This document shows, in pieces, positions 16,980 to 25,870 of a stretch of 64,000 nucleotides of DNA (within the stretch, counting starts at the first letter, position 1; each line of letters starts with the position of its first letter). This DNA is from an uncultured Candidatus Entotheonella sp. (GTDB taxonomy: Bacteria; Tectomicrobia; Entotheonellia; Entotheonellales; Entotheonellaceae), in contig OX639990.1 in NCBI GenBank assembly GCA_951828535.1, positions 2,219,300 through 2,283,299 of the forward strand, written 5' to 3'. The position numbers and the translations under genes are program-made. The notes beneath the pieces were generated by a model, which did not search any database, was not told the origin of the DNA, and saw only the letters and a list, made by a program, of their open reading frames with translations.

Positions 16980-17249
16980 CTACCCTCCCCCGGCACCCTG
17001 TACGGCTGTACCAGCGAAAAGTAGCCGCCACAACAAACCGAGCACCAGGACCTGCAGGGTAAGCAGAACCCCACCCATCCAGCGCAGTGTTTTGACGTCG
17101 CCTCGCAGCACCTCAACTTCCGTGCGAATGCCCGAAATCTCAGTGCGTACGTCCGCACGCAGACCTTCCATGTCCGTCTTCGTCGCTAGCTGACCGGTAT
17201 CAGCATCAGCCAACGCCGCGACGATGGCCGTCGCTTGCGGCTCCGGCAT
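16980..17249 (-). CDS. Small coiled-coil protein with C-terminal membrane anchor
   Basis: At least 89 aa. The middle (residues 20-55) is a heptad-rich coiled coil (TDMEGLRADVRTEISGIRTEVEVLRGDVKTL) followed by one hydrophobic segment (GVLLTLQVLVLGLLW), a DUF1640-like layout. Family members usually start with an IDTLALxxxL stretch before the first ATG used here. That stretch is present in frame upstream (IDTLALKTGLLDGG), reaching an ACG at 17298-17300 that sits 4 nt after a strong GGAGGA. The true start may be that ACG, or the original ATG may have mutated. The function of this family is unknown. Confidence 0.5.
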   Translation of the reverse strand: MPEPQATAIVAALADADTGQLATKTDMEGLRADVRTEISGIRTEVEVLRGDVKTLRWMGGVLLTLQVLVLGLLWRLLFAGTAVQGAGGG

Positions 17250-17389
17250 GCCGCCGTCTAGCAGGCCGGTCTTGAGTGCCAGGGTGTCGATTAGGGGCGT
17301 GTCGTCCTCCTTTCACCCGGCCTTTTCCAGATACGTATTGAGAACCTCAACGAAGATGTCCTGGTTCTTCTGCCAGAGCACGAAACGCT

Positions 17390-17449
17390 CACCATCTAGC
17401 CGTCATTTTCCTCGTCGCGGGCGATGCTGCATGGACAGGCATAGCGCAT
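17390..17449 (-). pseudogene. Truncated hicB 5' end (duplicate)
   Basis: Read on the minus strand, this begins MRYACPCSIARDEEN, then hits a stop at 17390-17392. It aligns with the start of the hicB at 16969 (MRYAYPFSIVRDEEE), and about 39 of 47 nucleotides match, including the identical block GGCATAGCGCATGGTCTAT. Immediately beyond (down to 17309) another frame ends with FVLWQKNQDIFVEVLNTYLEKAG-stop-like residues, the tail of a lost gene of uncertain family. The two hicB starts bracket the coiled-coil gene. Confidence 0.65.
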
Positions 17450-17473
17450 GGTCTATAGGCCCCCTGCCAAGCG

Positions 17474-20077
17474 TCATTTCTGCGCGCGCAGAATGGTGCG
17501 TAGCGAGCGCGACGGCTGCAGGTAGGTCCGGGCCGCGTCCTGAATGTCGGCCAGGCTGACCTGCTGCACCGCTTCCAGGTACGTCTGGTAGGCGTTCCAC
17601 TGGCCCTGATGGAGCATGCCGAGGCCGAAGATGCCGGTGCGCTGGCTGGTGCTTTGCAGGCTGATGTCGAGTGCGCCGGCGATGTAGGTCTTGGCGCGCT
17701 CCAACTCCTCCGACGTAACCCCGTCGCTGTGAATCTCCTGCACCACGCGTTCGAATTCGCTGAGCGCCTCGCCTTCCTTCTCGGGCGTGCAGCCGATGTA
17801 GAAGGCCAGGTAGCCGGGATCGACCGGATAGGCATCGAAGCTGGTCACCGCGTAGGCCAGGCCGCGCTTGTCCCGCAATTCCACAAACAGCCGCCCGCCC
17901 ATGCCACCGAGGATGGTGTCGAGCACGTGCAGCGTGTAGCGGCTCGGGTCGCGGCCCGTAACGGTCGGAAAGCCCCAGATAATATGCGTCTGCTGGCCTT
18001 CCACGTCGATCACCTCGGTCGCCGCCTCGCTCCACGTGGGCACCTCCGGCACCGTGGTCGTCACGGCAGCGGCAAGCTCGGCAAGTGATGCCGGGGCTGA
18101 CTGATGCCAACGTGACAGCACTGTGTCAGCGGTAATGTCGCCCACGACGACGTACACCGCGTCCTGCGGGCGCAGCAGGCTTTGGTGGAACGCGGCCAGA
18201 TCATCGCGCGAGACTGTGGACAGGCCCTCGGGCGTGCCGATGGACAGGTGATTGTACGGATGGGAGCCGTAGAATTTGCGCAGAAATTGCTGCATTGCGT
18301 ACTGGAAGCGGTTTTCCTTCAGGGTGTCGAGGTCGCGCAATTGATCGGCCTGCTCGCGCGCCACTTCGGCGTCCGGGAAGCTGGGCTCGGTCAGCAACTC
18401 AAGGTAAAGCTCCAGCCCGTCGGCGAAGGTGTCGCGCAGAAAGCGGGCGGCGAGCTGGACGGAATCGCGGTCGCTTGAGGCGCCCAGGGTAGCGCCGAGG
18501 CGGTCAAGCTCGCGTTCGATCTCGGAGGCGCTTCGCATGCTGGTGCCGCGGTCCCACGTGGCGCTGAGGAGGCGGACGATGCCTTCCTTGCCCTGCGGGG
18601 CGCTGCGCTGCCCGCCGGCGAGCAGGGTGCGGATGGTAACGAGCGGGGCCTTGCGGTCGGTCTGCACGATCAGCGTGCTGCCGCCCGGTAGGGACACGAC
18701 GGACGTGTTGTCCGTGCTGCGGGGCGCCGCGGGCGCCTGCGGCGTCTCGTCCTGCCGGGTCCAGGCGAGCATGGTGTCCTCGCTCGGCAGGTCGGCGTCC
18801 GAGGGCATGAGCAGGGCGAGGTTGGCACGCTGCGGATCGAGAAACGTCGCCGCCGCCTGCTGCAGGTCGTCGTGGCTCAGCGATTCGATGGCAGCCACGT
18901 AGCGCTCGCCGTAGTTCGGGTCGCCGTACACCAGCATGTGGCTCCCCAGTTGGCTGGCGATGCCCTGGTACGTTTCGCGGGCGTGCACGAAATGGCTGAC
19001 GATGCGCGTTTTTGCCGCCGCCAAGTCGTGCTCGGAGATGGACAAAGCGGGTTGCCGCACCGGCTGCATCAGCCCCTGTACCACGTCGGCCACATCGTCG
19101 GTCATGCAGGTGGCGCCGAGCAGGAAAACGCCGCGGTCGCACGGCGTGTAGTTGAAGGCATACACGTCGTGGGCCAACTGGCGGCGGCGTTTGAGGGCCG
19201 TGTAGAGGGTGGAATTGTAGCCCGAGCCCAGCAGGTCGCTGAGCAGGTCGAGCGCCGGGACTTGCGGGTCGGTGGCCTCGACCGACGGCATGGCGATTTC
19301 GACGCGCGCCAGTTCGGCCCGAAAGGGGAACGCCAGCACGCGCGGCTTCGCCTGAGCGGGCTCGTCGGCACGCGGCCTGACGGGCAATGCCGAGGCCGGC
19401 ACGGCGCCGAAGCGGTCCTCGACAGTGCGCAGCATGGTGTCGGAATCGAAGTCGCCGACGGCCACGAAGATCATGTTGTTGGGCACGTACCAGGTATTGA
19501 ACACGCGCAGCATGTCGTCGCGCTGGATGGGCCGCACGGTCTCCTCGAAACCGATGATCGGGCGGCGGTAAGGGTGCGTCGTGAAGGTGAGATCGAACAG
19601 GCGCTCGGCGATTTCGTGATCCGGGTTGTCCTTGCTGCGCCGGAATTCTTCGAGCACCACTTCCTTTTCGCGCTCCAGCTCGGTGGGATCGAAAAAGGAG
19701 TGCAGAACAGCGTCGCTCAACACGTCGAAGCCGGTTTCCCAGAAACGGCTGGACAGGGTGACGTGGTAGACCGTTTCATCGTAATTCGTCCAGGCGTTCA
19801 CCGAGCCGCCGGCGCCCTCGATAAGCGCGGCGATTTCCCCATTCGGAAAGCGGTCCGTGCCCTTGAACAGCATGTGCTCGAAGACGTGCGCAATGCCCGC
19901 CACGGCCGGGTCCTCGTCGGCGCTGCCGAACCGCACCCACGTTTGCAGGGCGACGACGGGTGCGCTGTGGTCTTCAAGCAGCACCACTTGCAGGCCGTTA
20001 TCAAGGATGTGCACGTTGGCCCTGGGAGCGTGGTCGAGGTCGCCGTTCGTCACGGGGCGGCGGCTTGTGGATTGCAT
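17474..20077 (-). CDS. M16 (pitrilysin/insulinase) family zinc peptidase
   Basis: An 867 aa protein containing two tandem M16 modules in one chain. The N-terminal module has the inverted zinc motif HVFEH (H64, E67, H68) and the distal glutamate in VVLEEFRRSKDNP (about 143). The C-terminal half (from about residue 450) is an M16C-type domain lacking the zinc motif and forming the closing half of the chamber (LGGMGGRLFVELRDKRGLAYAV). Such enzymes degrade small peptides; in Gram-negatives they may be cytoplasmic or periplasmic, and no signal peptide is visible here. It faces the enoyl-CoA hydratase-like gene divergently. Its 3' side adjoins the duplicated hicB fragment. Confidence 0.9.
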   Translation of the reverse strand: MQSTSRRPVTNGDLDHAPRANVHILDNGLQVVLLEDHSAPVVALQTWVRFGSADEDPAVAGIAHVFEHMLFKGTDRFPNGEIAALIEGAGGSVNAWTNYDETVYHVTLSSRFWETGFDVLSDAVLHSFFDPTELEREKEVVLEEFRRSKDNPDHEIAERLFDLTFTTHPYRRPIIGFEETVRPIQRDDMLRVFNTWYVPNNMIFVAVGDFDSDTMLRTVEDRFGAVPASALPVRPRADEPAQAKPRVLAFPFRAELARVEIAMPSVEATDPQVPALDLLSDLLGSGYNSTLYTALKRRRQLAHDVYAFNYTPCDRGVFLLGATCMTDDVADVVQGLMQPVRQPALSISEHDLAAAKTRIVSHFVHARETYQGIASQLGSHMLVYGDPNYGERYVAAIESLSHDDLQQAAATFLDPQRANLALLMPSDADLPSEDTMLAWTRQDETPQAPAAPRSTDNTSVVSLPGGSTLIVQTDRKAPLVTIRTLLAGGQRSAPQGKEGIVRLLSATWDRGTSMRSASEIERELDRLGATLGASSDRDSVQLAARFLRDTFADGLELYLELLTEPSFPDAEVAREQADQLRDLDTLKENRFQYAMQQFLRKFYGSHPYNHLSIGTPEGLSTVSRDDLAAFHQSLLRPQDAVYVVVGDITADTVLSRWHQSAPASLAELAAAVTTTVPEVPTWSEAATEVIDVEGQQTHIIWGFPTVTGRDPSRYTLHVLDTILGGMGGRLFVELRDKRGLAYAVTSFDAYPVDPGYLAFYIGCTPEKEGEALSEFERVVQEIHSDGVTSEELERAKTYIAGALDISLQSTSQRTGIFGLGMLHQGQWNAYQTYLEAVQQVSLADIQDAARTYLQPSRSLRTILRAQK

Positions 20078-20285
20078 GTGCGGGGGTCCTCCTGGGGAAA
20101 GATGGTGATAGTGGAATTTCCGAACGATACCTTACTTCGGCGCCGGATACCATAACGCATCAAGGGCTTCTCACTCATCCCGGAAAAGGGCGGTGATCTT
20201 TACGGCTGGAAGCGGCAAACATTGCGTAGTATAGTCGCCCGCGTTTCAGGCATTGCAACCGCCACAACAACAGGAGAAAACGGGC

Positions 20286-21080
20286 ATGAGCGACGCCAAA
20301 AAGCTACTGATGGAAAAGGACGGGCCGATTGGCTGGATCATTTTCAACCAGCCGGAAAAGCGTAACGCCGTGAGCCAGGAAATGTGGGAGTTGATGCCGG
20401 ATTACGTGAAGGACCTGGCCGAAGACGATGCCATCCGGGTGGTGATCCTACGCGGCGCCGGTGAGATGGCGTTCGTCGCCGGAGCCGATATTTCGCAGTT
20501 CAAGGAACGGCGGCGCAACATGGACGACGAGGCGGCCTACGGGCGCATCTCGGCGCGCGGCCAGGAAAGCCTGAAGACGCTCGAAAAGCCGCTGCTGGCC
20601 ATGATCCACGGCTATTGCATCGGCGGCGGCGTCAGCATCGCCATCGGCTGCGACGTGCGCATCGCTTCGGACGACGCCCGTTTCGGCATTCCCGCCGCCC
20701 GCCTGGGATTGGGCTACCATTACAACGGCATGGAGCGGCTCATGAAGCTGATTGGCCCGGCCTACACCAAGGAAATCTTCTTCAGCGCGCGCACCAATTT
20801 CAGCGCCCAGGACGCCCTGCGCATGGGACTGGTCAATCAGGTCGTTCCCAAGGCCGAGCTGGAATCGTTCACCCGCGACTACGCCCTCACCATGGCCCGC
20901 AACGCCCCGCTCACCCTGCGCTCCGCCAAAGCCAGCGTGGACCAATTGCTGAAGCCGCCCGAACAGCGCGACCTGGCCGCGCTCGACGCGCTCATCGCCG
21001 ATTGCTTCAACAGCCAGGATTACCAGGAAGGCGTGCAGGCATTCACCGAGAAGCGCCGCCCGCAGTTCCAGGGCCGCTGA
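20286..21080 (+). CDS. Crotonase (enoyl-CoA hydratase/isomerase) family protein with non-canonical active site
   Basis: A 264 aa crotonase-fold protein. The oxyanion-hole segments are clear (AGADISQF and GYCIGGG). However, the two catalytic glutamates of true enoyl-CoA hydratase are replaced: the position after GGGx is S117 (GGGVS) and the position after the next proline is A137 (GIPAARLG). It therefore probably catalyses another crotonase-type reaction (isomerisation, decarboxylation or thioester hydrolysis) rather than simple hydration. An AGGAG site precedes ATG 20286; an upstream in-frame TTG is unlikely. It is followed after 50 bp by the universal stress protein gene. Confidence 0.85.
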   Translation: MSDAKKLLMEKDGPIGWIIFNQPEKRNAVSQEMWELMPDYVKDLAEDDAIRVVILRGAGEMAFVAGADISQFKERRRNMDDEAAYGRISARGQESLKTLEKPLLAMIHGYCIGGGVSIAIGCDVRIASDDARFGIPAARLGLGYHYNGMERLMKLIGPAYTKEIFFSARTNFSAQDALRMGLVNQVVPKAELESFTRDYALTMARNAPLTLRSAKASVDQLLKPPEQRDLAALDALIADCFNSQDYQEGVQAFTEKRRPQFQGR

Positions 21081-21130
21081 GACGCATCGGGATTGACCGA
21101 TTTCCCGCCAAGGGCAGGAGGGAAGCTGTC

Positions 21131-22003
21131 ATGTACAGAAAAGTACTGGTGGCCATCGGGGGAAGCCCGTGGTCGGACGCCGCTCTGAGCTACGCTATCT
21201 CCCTGGTCGCCGCCGCGGGCACCGACTTGACGATTCTCACCGTGCTGGCCAGTCCGGTGGCCTACACCATGCCCGACGTGATGTCGTCCTCCGAGCTGTT
21301 GATGGAAAGCATCGAGCGGCAAGGACACGAACTGATGGCCCACGCCTCGGCAAGGGCCGAAGCCGCCAGGGTGTCCTGCACGCCGATCGCCAAGTGGGGC
21401 AGCGTGCCGGAAACCATTCTGCAGACGGCCCATGAGGAACAATGCGATCTCATCATCCTCGGATCGCGTGTCGTCACCGGCTGGAAACGCCTCATGATCG
21501 GGCGCACCCTGAACGCCGTTACCGCCCGCTGCGAACAGCCCATTCTGGTCATCAAGCATCCCCCCACCGTGGAGTTCGGGCAGCCCACGTGGCGCCGCCT
21601 CTTGGTAGCCACCGGCGGCTCGCCGTGGTCGGACATGGCCGTGGATCATGCCCTCAAGCTGGCACAGGAAAACGGGCTGGAAGTCTGCATCCTGTGCGTT
21701 GACGCCAGCCGCGCTGGCGCCTCCAAGGACGCCTTCGACGACAACTCCGGCGCCAAGGACATCCTCGCCCATGCCGAGGCGCGCGCCGCGGCCGCAGGCG
21801 TCACGTACGAGGCCCATCTGGCCTACGGCAACGTCACCGAAGCCGTTCTGGCAACCGCCAGCAGCCGCCAATGCGACGCCATCGTCATGGGATCGCGCGG
21901 CATGACCGGCTTCAAACGCCTGATGATCGGCAGCATTTCCAACGCCGTGGCGGCCAAATCCCTCCTGCCGGTGATGATCGTCAAACGCTTCCTGGTAACC
22001 TGA
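21131..22003 (+). CDS. Tandem-domain universal stress protein (UspA family)
   Basis: A 290 aa protein made of two UspA domains (residues 1-145 and 155-290). Each starts with a KVLVAIGGSPWSD-type strand and ends in a nucleotide-loop motif. The second domain has the full ATP-binding G-x2-G-x9-G(S/T) pattern (GSRGMTGFKRLMIGS). The first reads GSRVVTGWKRLMIGR and lacks the second glycine, so it may not bind ATP. The start ATG at 21131 follows AGGAGG. Usp proteins respond to starvation, redox or membrane stress; here the gene precedes the acyl-CoA ligase/liv operon. Confidence 0.9.
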   Translation: MYRKVLVAIGGSPWSDAALSYAISLVAAAGTDLTILTVLASPVAYTMPDVMSSSELLMESIERQGHELMAHASARAEAARVSCTPIAKWGSVPETILQTAHEEQCDLIILGSRVVTGWKRLMIGRTLNAVTARCEQPILVIKHPPTVEFGQPTWRRLLVATGGSPWSDMAVDHALKLAQENGLEVCILCVDASRAGASKDAFDDNSGAKDILAHAEARAAAAGVTYEAHLAYGNVTEAVLATASSRQCDAIVMGSRGMTGFKRLMIGSISNAVAAKSLLPVMIVKRFLVT

Positions 22004-22119
22004 TACCGACTGGTTCCGCCGCCGATTGCCATTTGCAATTTGACCTTCCGTGCGGCAGACTTTGCCCCCTGCTGGCCCGGGACACGTTTGGCCCACAACC
22101 TTCATCCGTTAAATAGAGA

Positions 22120-24111
22120 ATGAACCCAATGGAACAGATCCGTGCGCCCGATACGTTTCCCAAATTTCTCCTCGACCGCGCCGGCCGCCATGCGGATCGT
22201 ATCGCCATGCGCGAGAAGGACCTCGGCATCTGGCTGGAATACAGCTGGGGGCGGGTGCTCGACGAGGTGCGGGCGCTGGCCTGCGGGCTGGCCGCCAAGG
22301 GCCTGCAACGCGGTGACAAGGTAGCGATCATCGGCGACAACCGGCCGCAGCTTTACTGGGCCATGGTGGCGACGCAATGCGTCGGCGGGGTGCCGGTGCC
22401 GCTGTACCAGGACGCCGTGGCCGAGGAAATACAGTTTGTTCTGGAGCACGCCGAAACGCGCTTCGCCATCGTCGAAGACCAGGAGCAGGTGGACAAGCTG
22501 CTGCTCGTCATGGAGCGCTGCCCGCAACTCGAACTGATCGTTTACGACGACCCGCGCGGCCTGCGTCACTACAGCGAGCCGTTCCTGTTCGGCTTCGAGG
22601 CCATCCAGGCGGCAGGCCGCGACTTCGACGCCCAGCAGCCGGCGTTTTTCGAGGAGCAGGTCGCCCTGGGCAAGGGCGACGACCTGGCGGTCATCCTCTA
22701 CACCTCCGGCACCACGGGGCGGCCAAAGGGCGTCATGCTATCGTACGACAACATCGTCATCACCTCCCGCAACGCGCTGCAGCGCGAGGGGCTGGGGGAA
22801 AGTGAGGAAATCCTGTCGTACCTGCCGATGGCGTGGGTCGGCGACCACATCTTTTCATACGGACAGTTTTACTGCGGCGGCTTCACCCTCAATTGCCCGG
22901 AAAGCAGCGACACGGTGCTCACGGACCTGCACGACATCGGCCCAACGTACTTTTTCGCGCCGCCGCGCATGTGGGAAAACATCCTGACCTCGGTGATGAT
23001 TCGCCTCGAAGACGCCGCCTGGATCAAGCGCAAGGTGTGCCATTTCTTCCTGCAGGTGGCGCAACGCGTCGGCACCCGCAAGCTCGCCAATGCCGCCGTC
23101 AATCCCCTCGACGCCTTTCTGTACCGCCTTGGCCATCTGTTGGTCTACGGCCCGCTCAAGGACAACCTGGGTTTCAGCCGTATCCGCCTGGCCTACACCG
23201 CCGGCGAGGCCATCGGCTCCGAGATTTTCACCTTCTACCGCGCCCTCGGCATCAACGTGAAACAGCTTTACGGCATGACGGAAGCCAGCGTCTTCGTTTG
23301 CGTGCAACCGGACAGCGACGTGAAGCCCGATACCGTCGGCACGGTGATGCCCGACGTGGAGCTCAAGATCGCCGCCGACGGCGAGGTCATGTACCGCAGT
23401 CCCGGCGTGTTCATGGGCTATTACAAGAACCCCGACGCCACCGCCGAGGCGATGGAGGACGGCTGGGTGCACTCGGGCGACGCCGGCTACCTGGACGACG
23501 CGGGCCACCTGAAGATCATCGACCGCGCCCGCGACGTCAGCCACCTCGCCGACGGGCAGGAAACGCTGTTCGCACCGCGCTACCTCGAAAACAAGCTGAA
23601 ATTCAGCCCCTATATCAAGGAGGCCGTCGCCTTCGGCCAGGAACGGCCCTACGTCAGCACCTTCATCAACATCGACCTGGAGGCGGTCGGCACCTGGGCC
23701 GAGCGCCGCGGCCTGGTCTACACCAGCTACGCCGACTTGGCGGCGCGTCCGGAAGTCTACGACCTCGTGCAGGGCGAGATCGAGCGCGTCAACGCCAGCC
23801 TGGCCGAGGAGCCGCAGATGGCCGGCGCCCAGATGCAGCGTTTCCTGGTGCTACACAAGGAACTCGATCCCGATGACGGCGAGCTGACCCGTACCCGCAA
23901 GGTGCGACGGCGCGTTGTCGCCGACAAGTACGGCGACCTCATCGAAGCGCTGTATGGCGACAATGAGTCCGTGTCGATTGAGGCGCAGGTGGTTTTTGAA
24001 GACGGCCGCACCGGCTTGATGAAGGCGGACCTGCGGCTCCGCAGCGTCACCCCACGGCCCTTGGAAACGCTGACCGGCTCTCCCCTGACGCCGGTTGGGG
24101 GAGCGGACTGA
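22120..24111 (+). CDS. Long-chain acyl-CoA synthetase (AMP-forming)
   Basis: A 663 aa ANL-superfamily ligase that activates a carboxylic acid with ATP and joins it to CoA. The P-loop motif LYTSGTTGRPKGV (about residue 195), the YGMTE motif (about 388) and the GWVHSGD hinge region are intact. The length and C-terminal extension match FadD15/FAA-type ligases. It is immediately followed by livG (3 bp gap) and shares a transcript with the branched-chain-type importer. That arrangement suggests the imported compound, or a product of it, is activated to a CoA thioester. ATG 22120 is used; ATG 22129 is possible. Confidence 0.88.
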   Translation: MNPMEQIRAPDTFPKFLLDRAGRHADRIAMREKDLGIWLEYSWGRVLDEVRALACGLAAKGLQRGDKVAIIGDNRPQLYWAMVATQCVGGVPVPLYQDAVAEEIQFVLEHAETRFAIVEDQEQVDKLLLVMERCPQLELIVYDDPRGLRHYSEPFLFGFEAIQAAGRDFDAQQPAFFEEQVALGKGDDLAVILYTSGTTGRPKGVMLSYDNIVITSRNALQREGLGESEEILSYLPMAWVGDHIFSYGQFYCGGFTLNCPESSDTVLTDLHDIGPTYFFAPPRMWENILTSVMIRLEDAAWIKRKVCHFFLQVAQRVGTRKLANAAVNPLDAFLYRLGHLLVYGPLKDNLGFSRIRLAYTAGEAIGSEIFTFYRALGINVKQLYGMTEASVFVCVQPDSDVKPDTVGTVMPDVELKIAADGEVMYRSPGVFMGYYKNPDATAEAMEDGWVHSGDAGYLDDAGHLKIIDRARDVSHLADGQETLFAPRYLENKLKFSPYIKEAVAFGQERPYVSTFINIDLEAVGTWAERRGLVYTSYADLAARPEVYDLVQGEIERVNASLAEEPQMAGAQMQRFLVLHKELDPDDGELTRTRKVRRRVVADKYGDLIEALYGDNESVSIEAQVVFEDGRTGLMKADLRLRSVTPRPLETLTGSPLTPVGGAD

Positions 24112-24114
24112 AAC

Positions 24115-24897
24115 ATGGGCAGCCGAGAGAGTCTGTTAAGCGTCGAAGGCGTCAGCCTGTCCTTCGGCGCCGTGCAAGCGCTGGTCGACGTCAGCATCGA
24201 GGTATACGGCGGCGAAATCCTCGCCATCATCGGTCCGAACGGCGCCGGCAAGACCTCGCTGCTTAACGTCATCAACGGCGTCTATCGCCCCCAGCAGGGC
24301 CGCCTGGTGTTCATGGGTCAGGCCCGCCCGCGCAACCTGCGTCCCTATCACGTCGCCCGCCAGGGCATTGCGCGCACCTTCCAGAACGTGGCGCTCTTCA
24401 AGGGCATGAGCACCCTCGACAACCTGATGACCGGGCGCGTTCTGCACATGCGCAGCGGTCTGCTGAGCCAGGCGCTGTACTGGGGCCGGGCGCTGCGTGA
24501 GGAGGAGGCGCAGCGGGCGTACGTCGAGCGGGTAATCAACTTTCTGGAGATCGAGGCCATTCGCAAGACTCCGGTCGGGCGCCTGCCATACGGCTTGCAG
24601 AAACGCGTTGAATTGGGCCGTGCGCTGGCCGCCGAACCGCGCCTGCTGCTACTTGATGAACCCATGGCCGGCATGAACGTCGAGGAGAAGGAGGACATGT
24701 GCCGCTTCATCCTCGACATTCGCGACGAGTTTGACATCACCTGCGTGCTGATCGAGCACGACATGGGCGTGGTGATGGACATCTCGGATCGCATCGTGGT
24801 GCTCGACTACGGCCGCAAGATCGCCGACGGCTCGCCGGACGAGGTGCGCGCCAACCCGGACGTCATCGACGCCTACCTGGGTGTGGCGCACGCCTGA
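24115..24897 (+). CDS. livG: Branched-chain-type ABC importer ATPase (LivG-like)
   Basis: A 260 aa ATPase of HAAT-type ABC importers. Walker A is GPNGAGKTS (about residue 42), the Q-loop is ARTFQNVALF, the signature is a divergent LPYGLQKRVE (about 160), Walker B is LLLLDEPMAGMN and the switch histidine is in LIEHDMGVVMD. The order of genes downstream (livH, livM, then livK and livF beyond an insert) is that of a complete importer. Substrates of this class include branched-chain amino acids, amides, urea or aromatic acids; association with an acyl-CoA ligase points to a carboxylate here, by inference. Confidence 0.9.
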   Translation: MGSRESLLSVEGVSLSFGAVQALVDVSIEVYGGEILAIIGPNGAGKTSLLNVINGVYRPQQGRLVFMGQARPRNLRPYHVARQGIARTFQNVALFKGMSTLDNLMTGRVLHMRSGLLSQALYWGRALREEEAQRAYVERVINFLEIEAIRKTPVGRLPYGLQKRVELGRALAAEPRLLLLDEPMAGMNVEEKEDMCRFILDIRDEFDITCVLIEHDMGVVMDISDRIVVLDYGRKIADGSPDEVRANPDVIDAYLGVAHA

Positions 24898-24931
24898 CGC
24901 CAACGCAAATTTCTCCGAGGGTTCCGTTCAC

Positions 24932-25867
24932 ATGGGCTTCTTCGACATCTGGTTTGTGACGCCATTTACGGAGATCCTGTCTGCTCCGATTTTCTTTGCC
25001 GAGGTCGTGCTCGGCGGGCTCATGACGGGCGTCATGTATTCGATGGTGGCGCTTGGCTTCGTGCTCATCTTCAAGGCTTCCGGCGTGTTCAATTTTTCCC
25101 AGGGCATCATGGTGCTGTTCGCCGCCTTGACGCTCGTCGGTCAGATGGAGCGCGGCGTGCCGGTCTGGGTCGCGCTGCCCGTCACCGTCGCGGTCATGGT
25201 GGCGCTGGCCTACGGCATCGAACGGCTGGTGCTGCGGCCGCTGGTCAATCAGGCCCCACTGACGCTGCTGATGGCAACCATCGGGCTGACGTTCTTCCTC
25301 GAAGGCTTTGGGGAGCTGCTGTGGGGCAGCAACGTCAAGCGCCTGGATCTGGGCATCCCGGACGATTCCTTCGACTTCGCCGGCATGCTGCTCAACGAGT
25401 TCGAGTTGTTCGCCGCGCTGACCGCTGCGGTGTTGGTGGCCCTGCTGGCCGTGTTGTCCCAGAAGACCGCCATCGGGCGGGCTTTACGCGCCGTGGCGGA
25501 CGACCATCAGGCGGCGACCGCGGTGGGCATTCCGTTGCAGACGATCTGGGTCACGGTGTGGTCCGTGGCAGGTCTGGTGGCCCTGGTTGCGGGCATCATG
25601 TGGGGATCGAAGAGCGGCGTGCAGTTCAGCCTGTCGCTCATTGCGTTAAAGGCCCTGCCGGTGCTGATTCTGGGCGGCATCACGTCCATCCCCGGCGCCA
25701 TTGTCGGCGGGCTCATCATCGGGGTTGGGGAGAAAATCGGCGAGGTCTACTGGGGTCCGGCCTTTGGCGGCGCCATCGAGAACTGGTTCGCCTACGTGCT
25801 GGCAATGGTCGTGTTGTTCTTCAGGCCGCACGGGCTGTTCGGGGAAGAAATCATCGAAAGGGTATAA
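24932..25867 (+). CDS. livH: Branched-chain-type ABC importer permease (LivH-like)
   Basis: A 311 aa inner-membrane permease with about eight hydrophobic segments. Family-typical pieces include GLMTGVMYSMVALGFVLIFK near the N-terminus and the cytoplasmic coupling region IGRALRAVADDHQAATAVGIP, the EAA-like loop that contacts the ATPase. The frame is open upstream into livG, but the ATG at 24932 gives the normal family N-terminus, with GAGG about 12 nt ahead. It pairs with LivM to form the translocation path. Confidence 0.9.
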   Translation: MGFFDIWFVTPFTEILSAPIFFAEVVLGGLMTGVMYSMVALGFVLIFKASGVFNFSQGIMVLFAALTLVGQMERGVPVWVALPVTVAVMVALAYGIERLVLRPLVNQAPLTLLMATIGLTFFLEGFGELLWGSNVKRLDLGIPDDSFDFAGMLLNEFELFAALTAAVLVALLAVLSQKTAIGRALRAVADDHQAATAVGIPLQTIWVTVWSVAGLVALVAGIMWGSKSGVQFSLSLIALKALPVLILGGITSIPGAIVGGLIIGVGEKIGEVYWGPAFGGAIENWFAYVLAMVVLFFRPHGLFGEEIIERV

Positions 25868-25870
25868 GCC

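Noticed and set aside
18872-20155. 427-codon plus-strand frame opposite the M16 peptidase
   Set aside because: Antisense shadow of a clear peptidase gene; composition is His/Val/Ala-rich without motifs.
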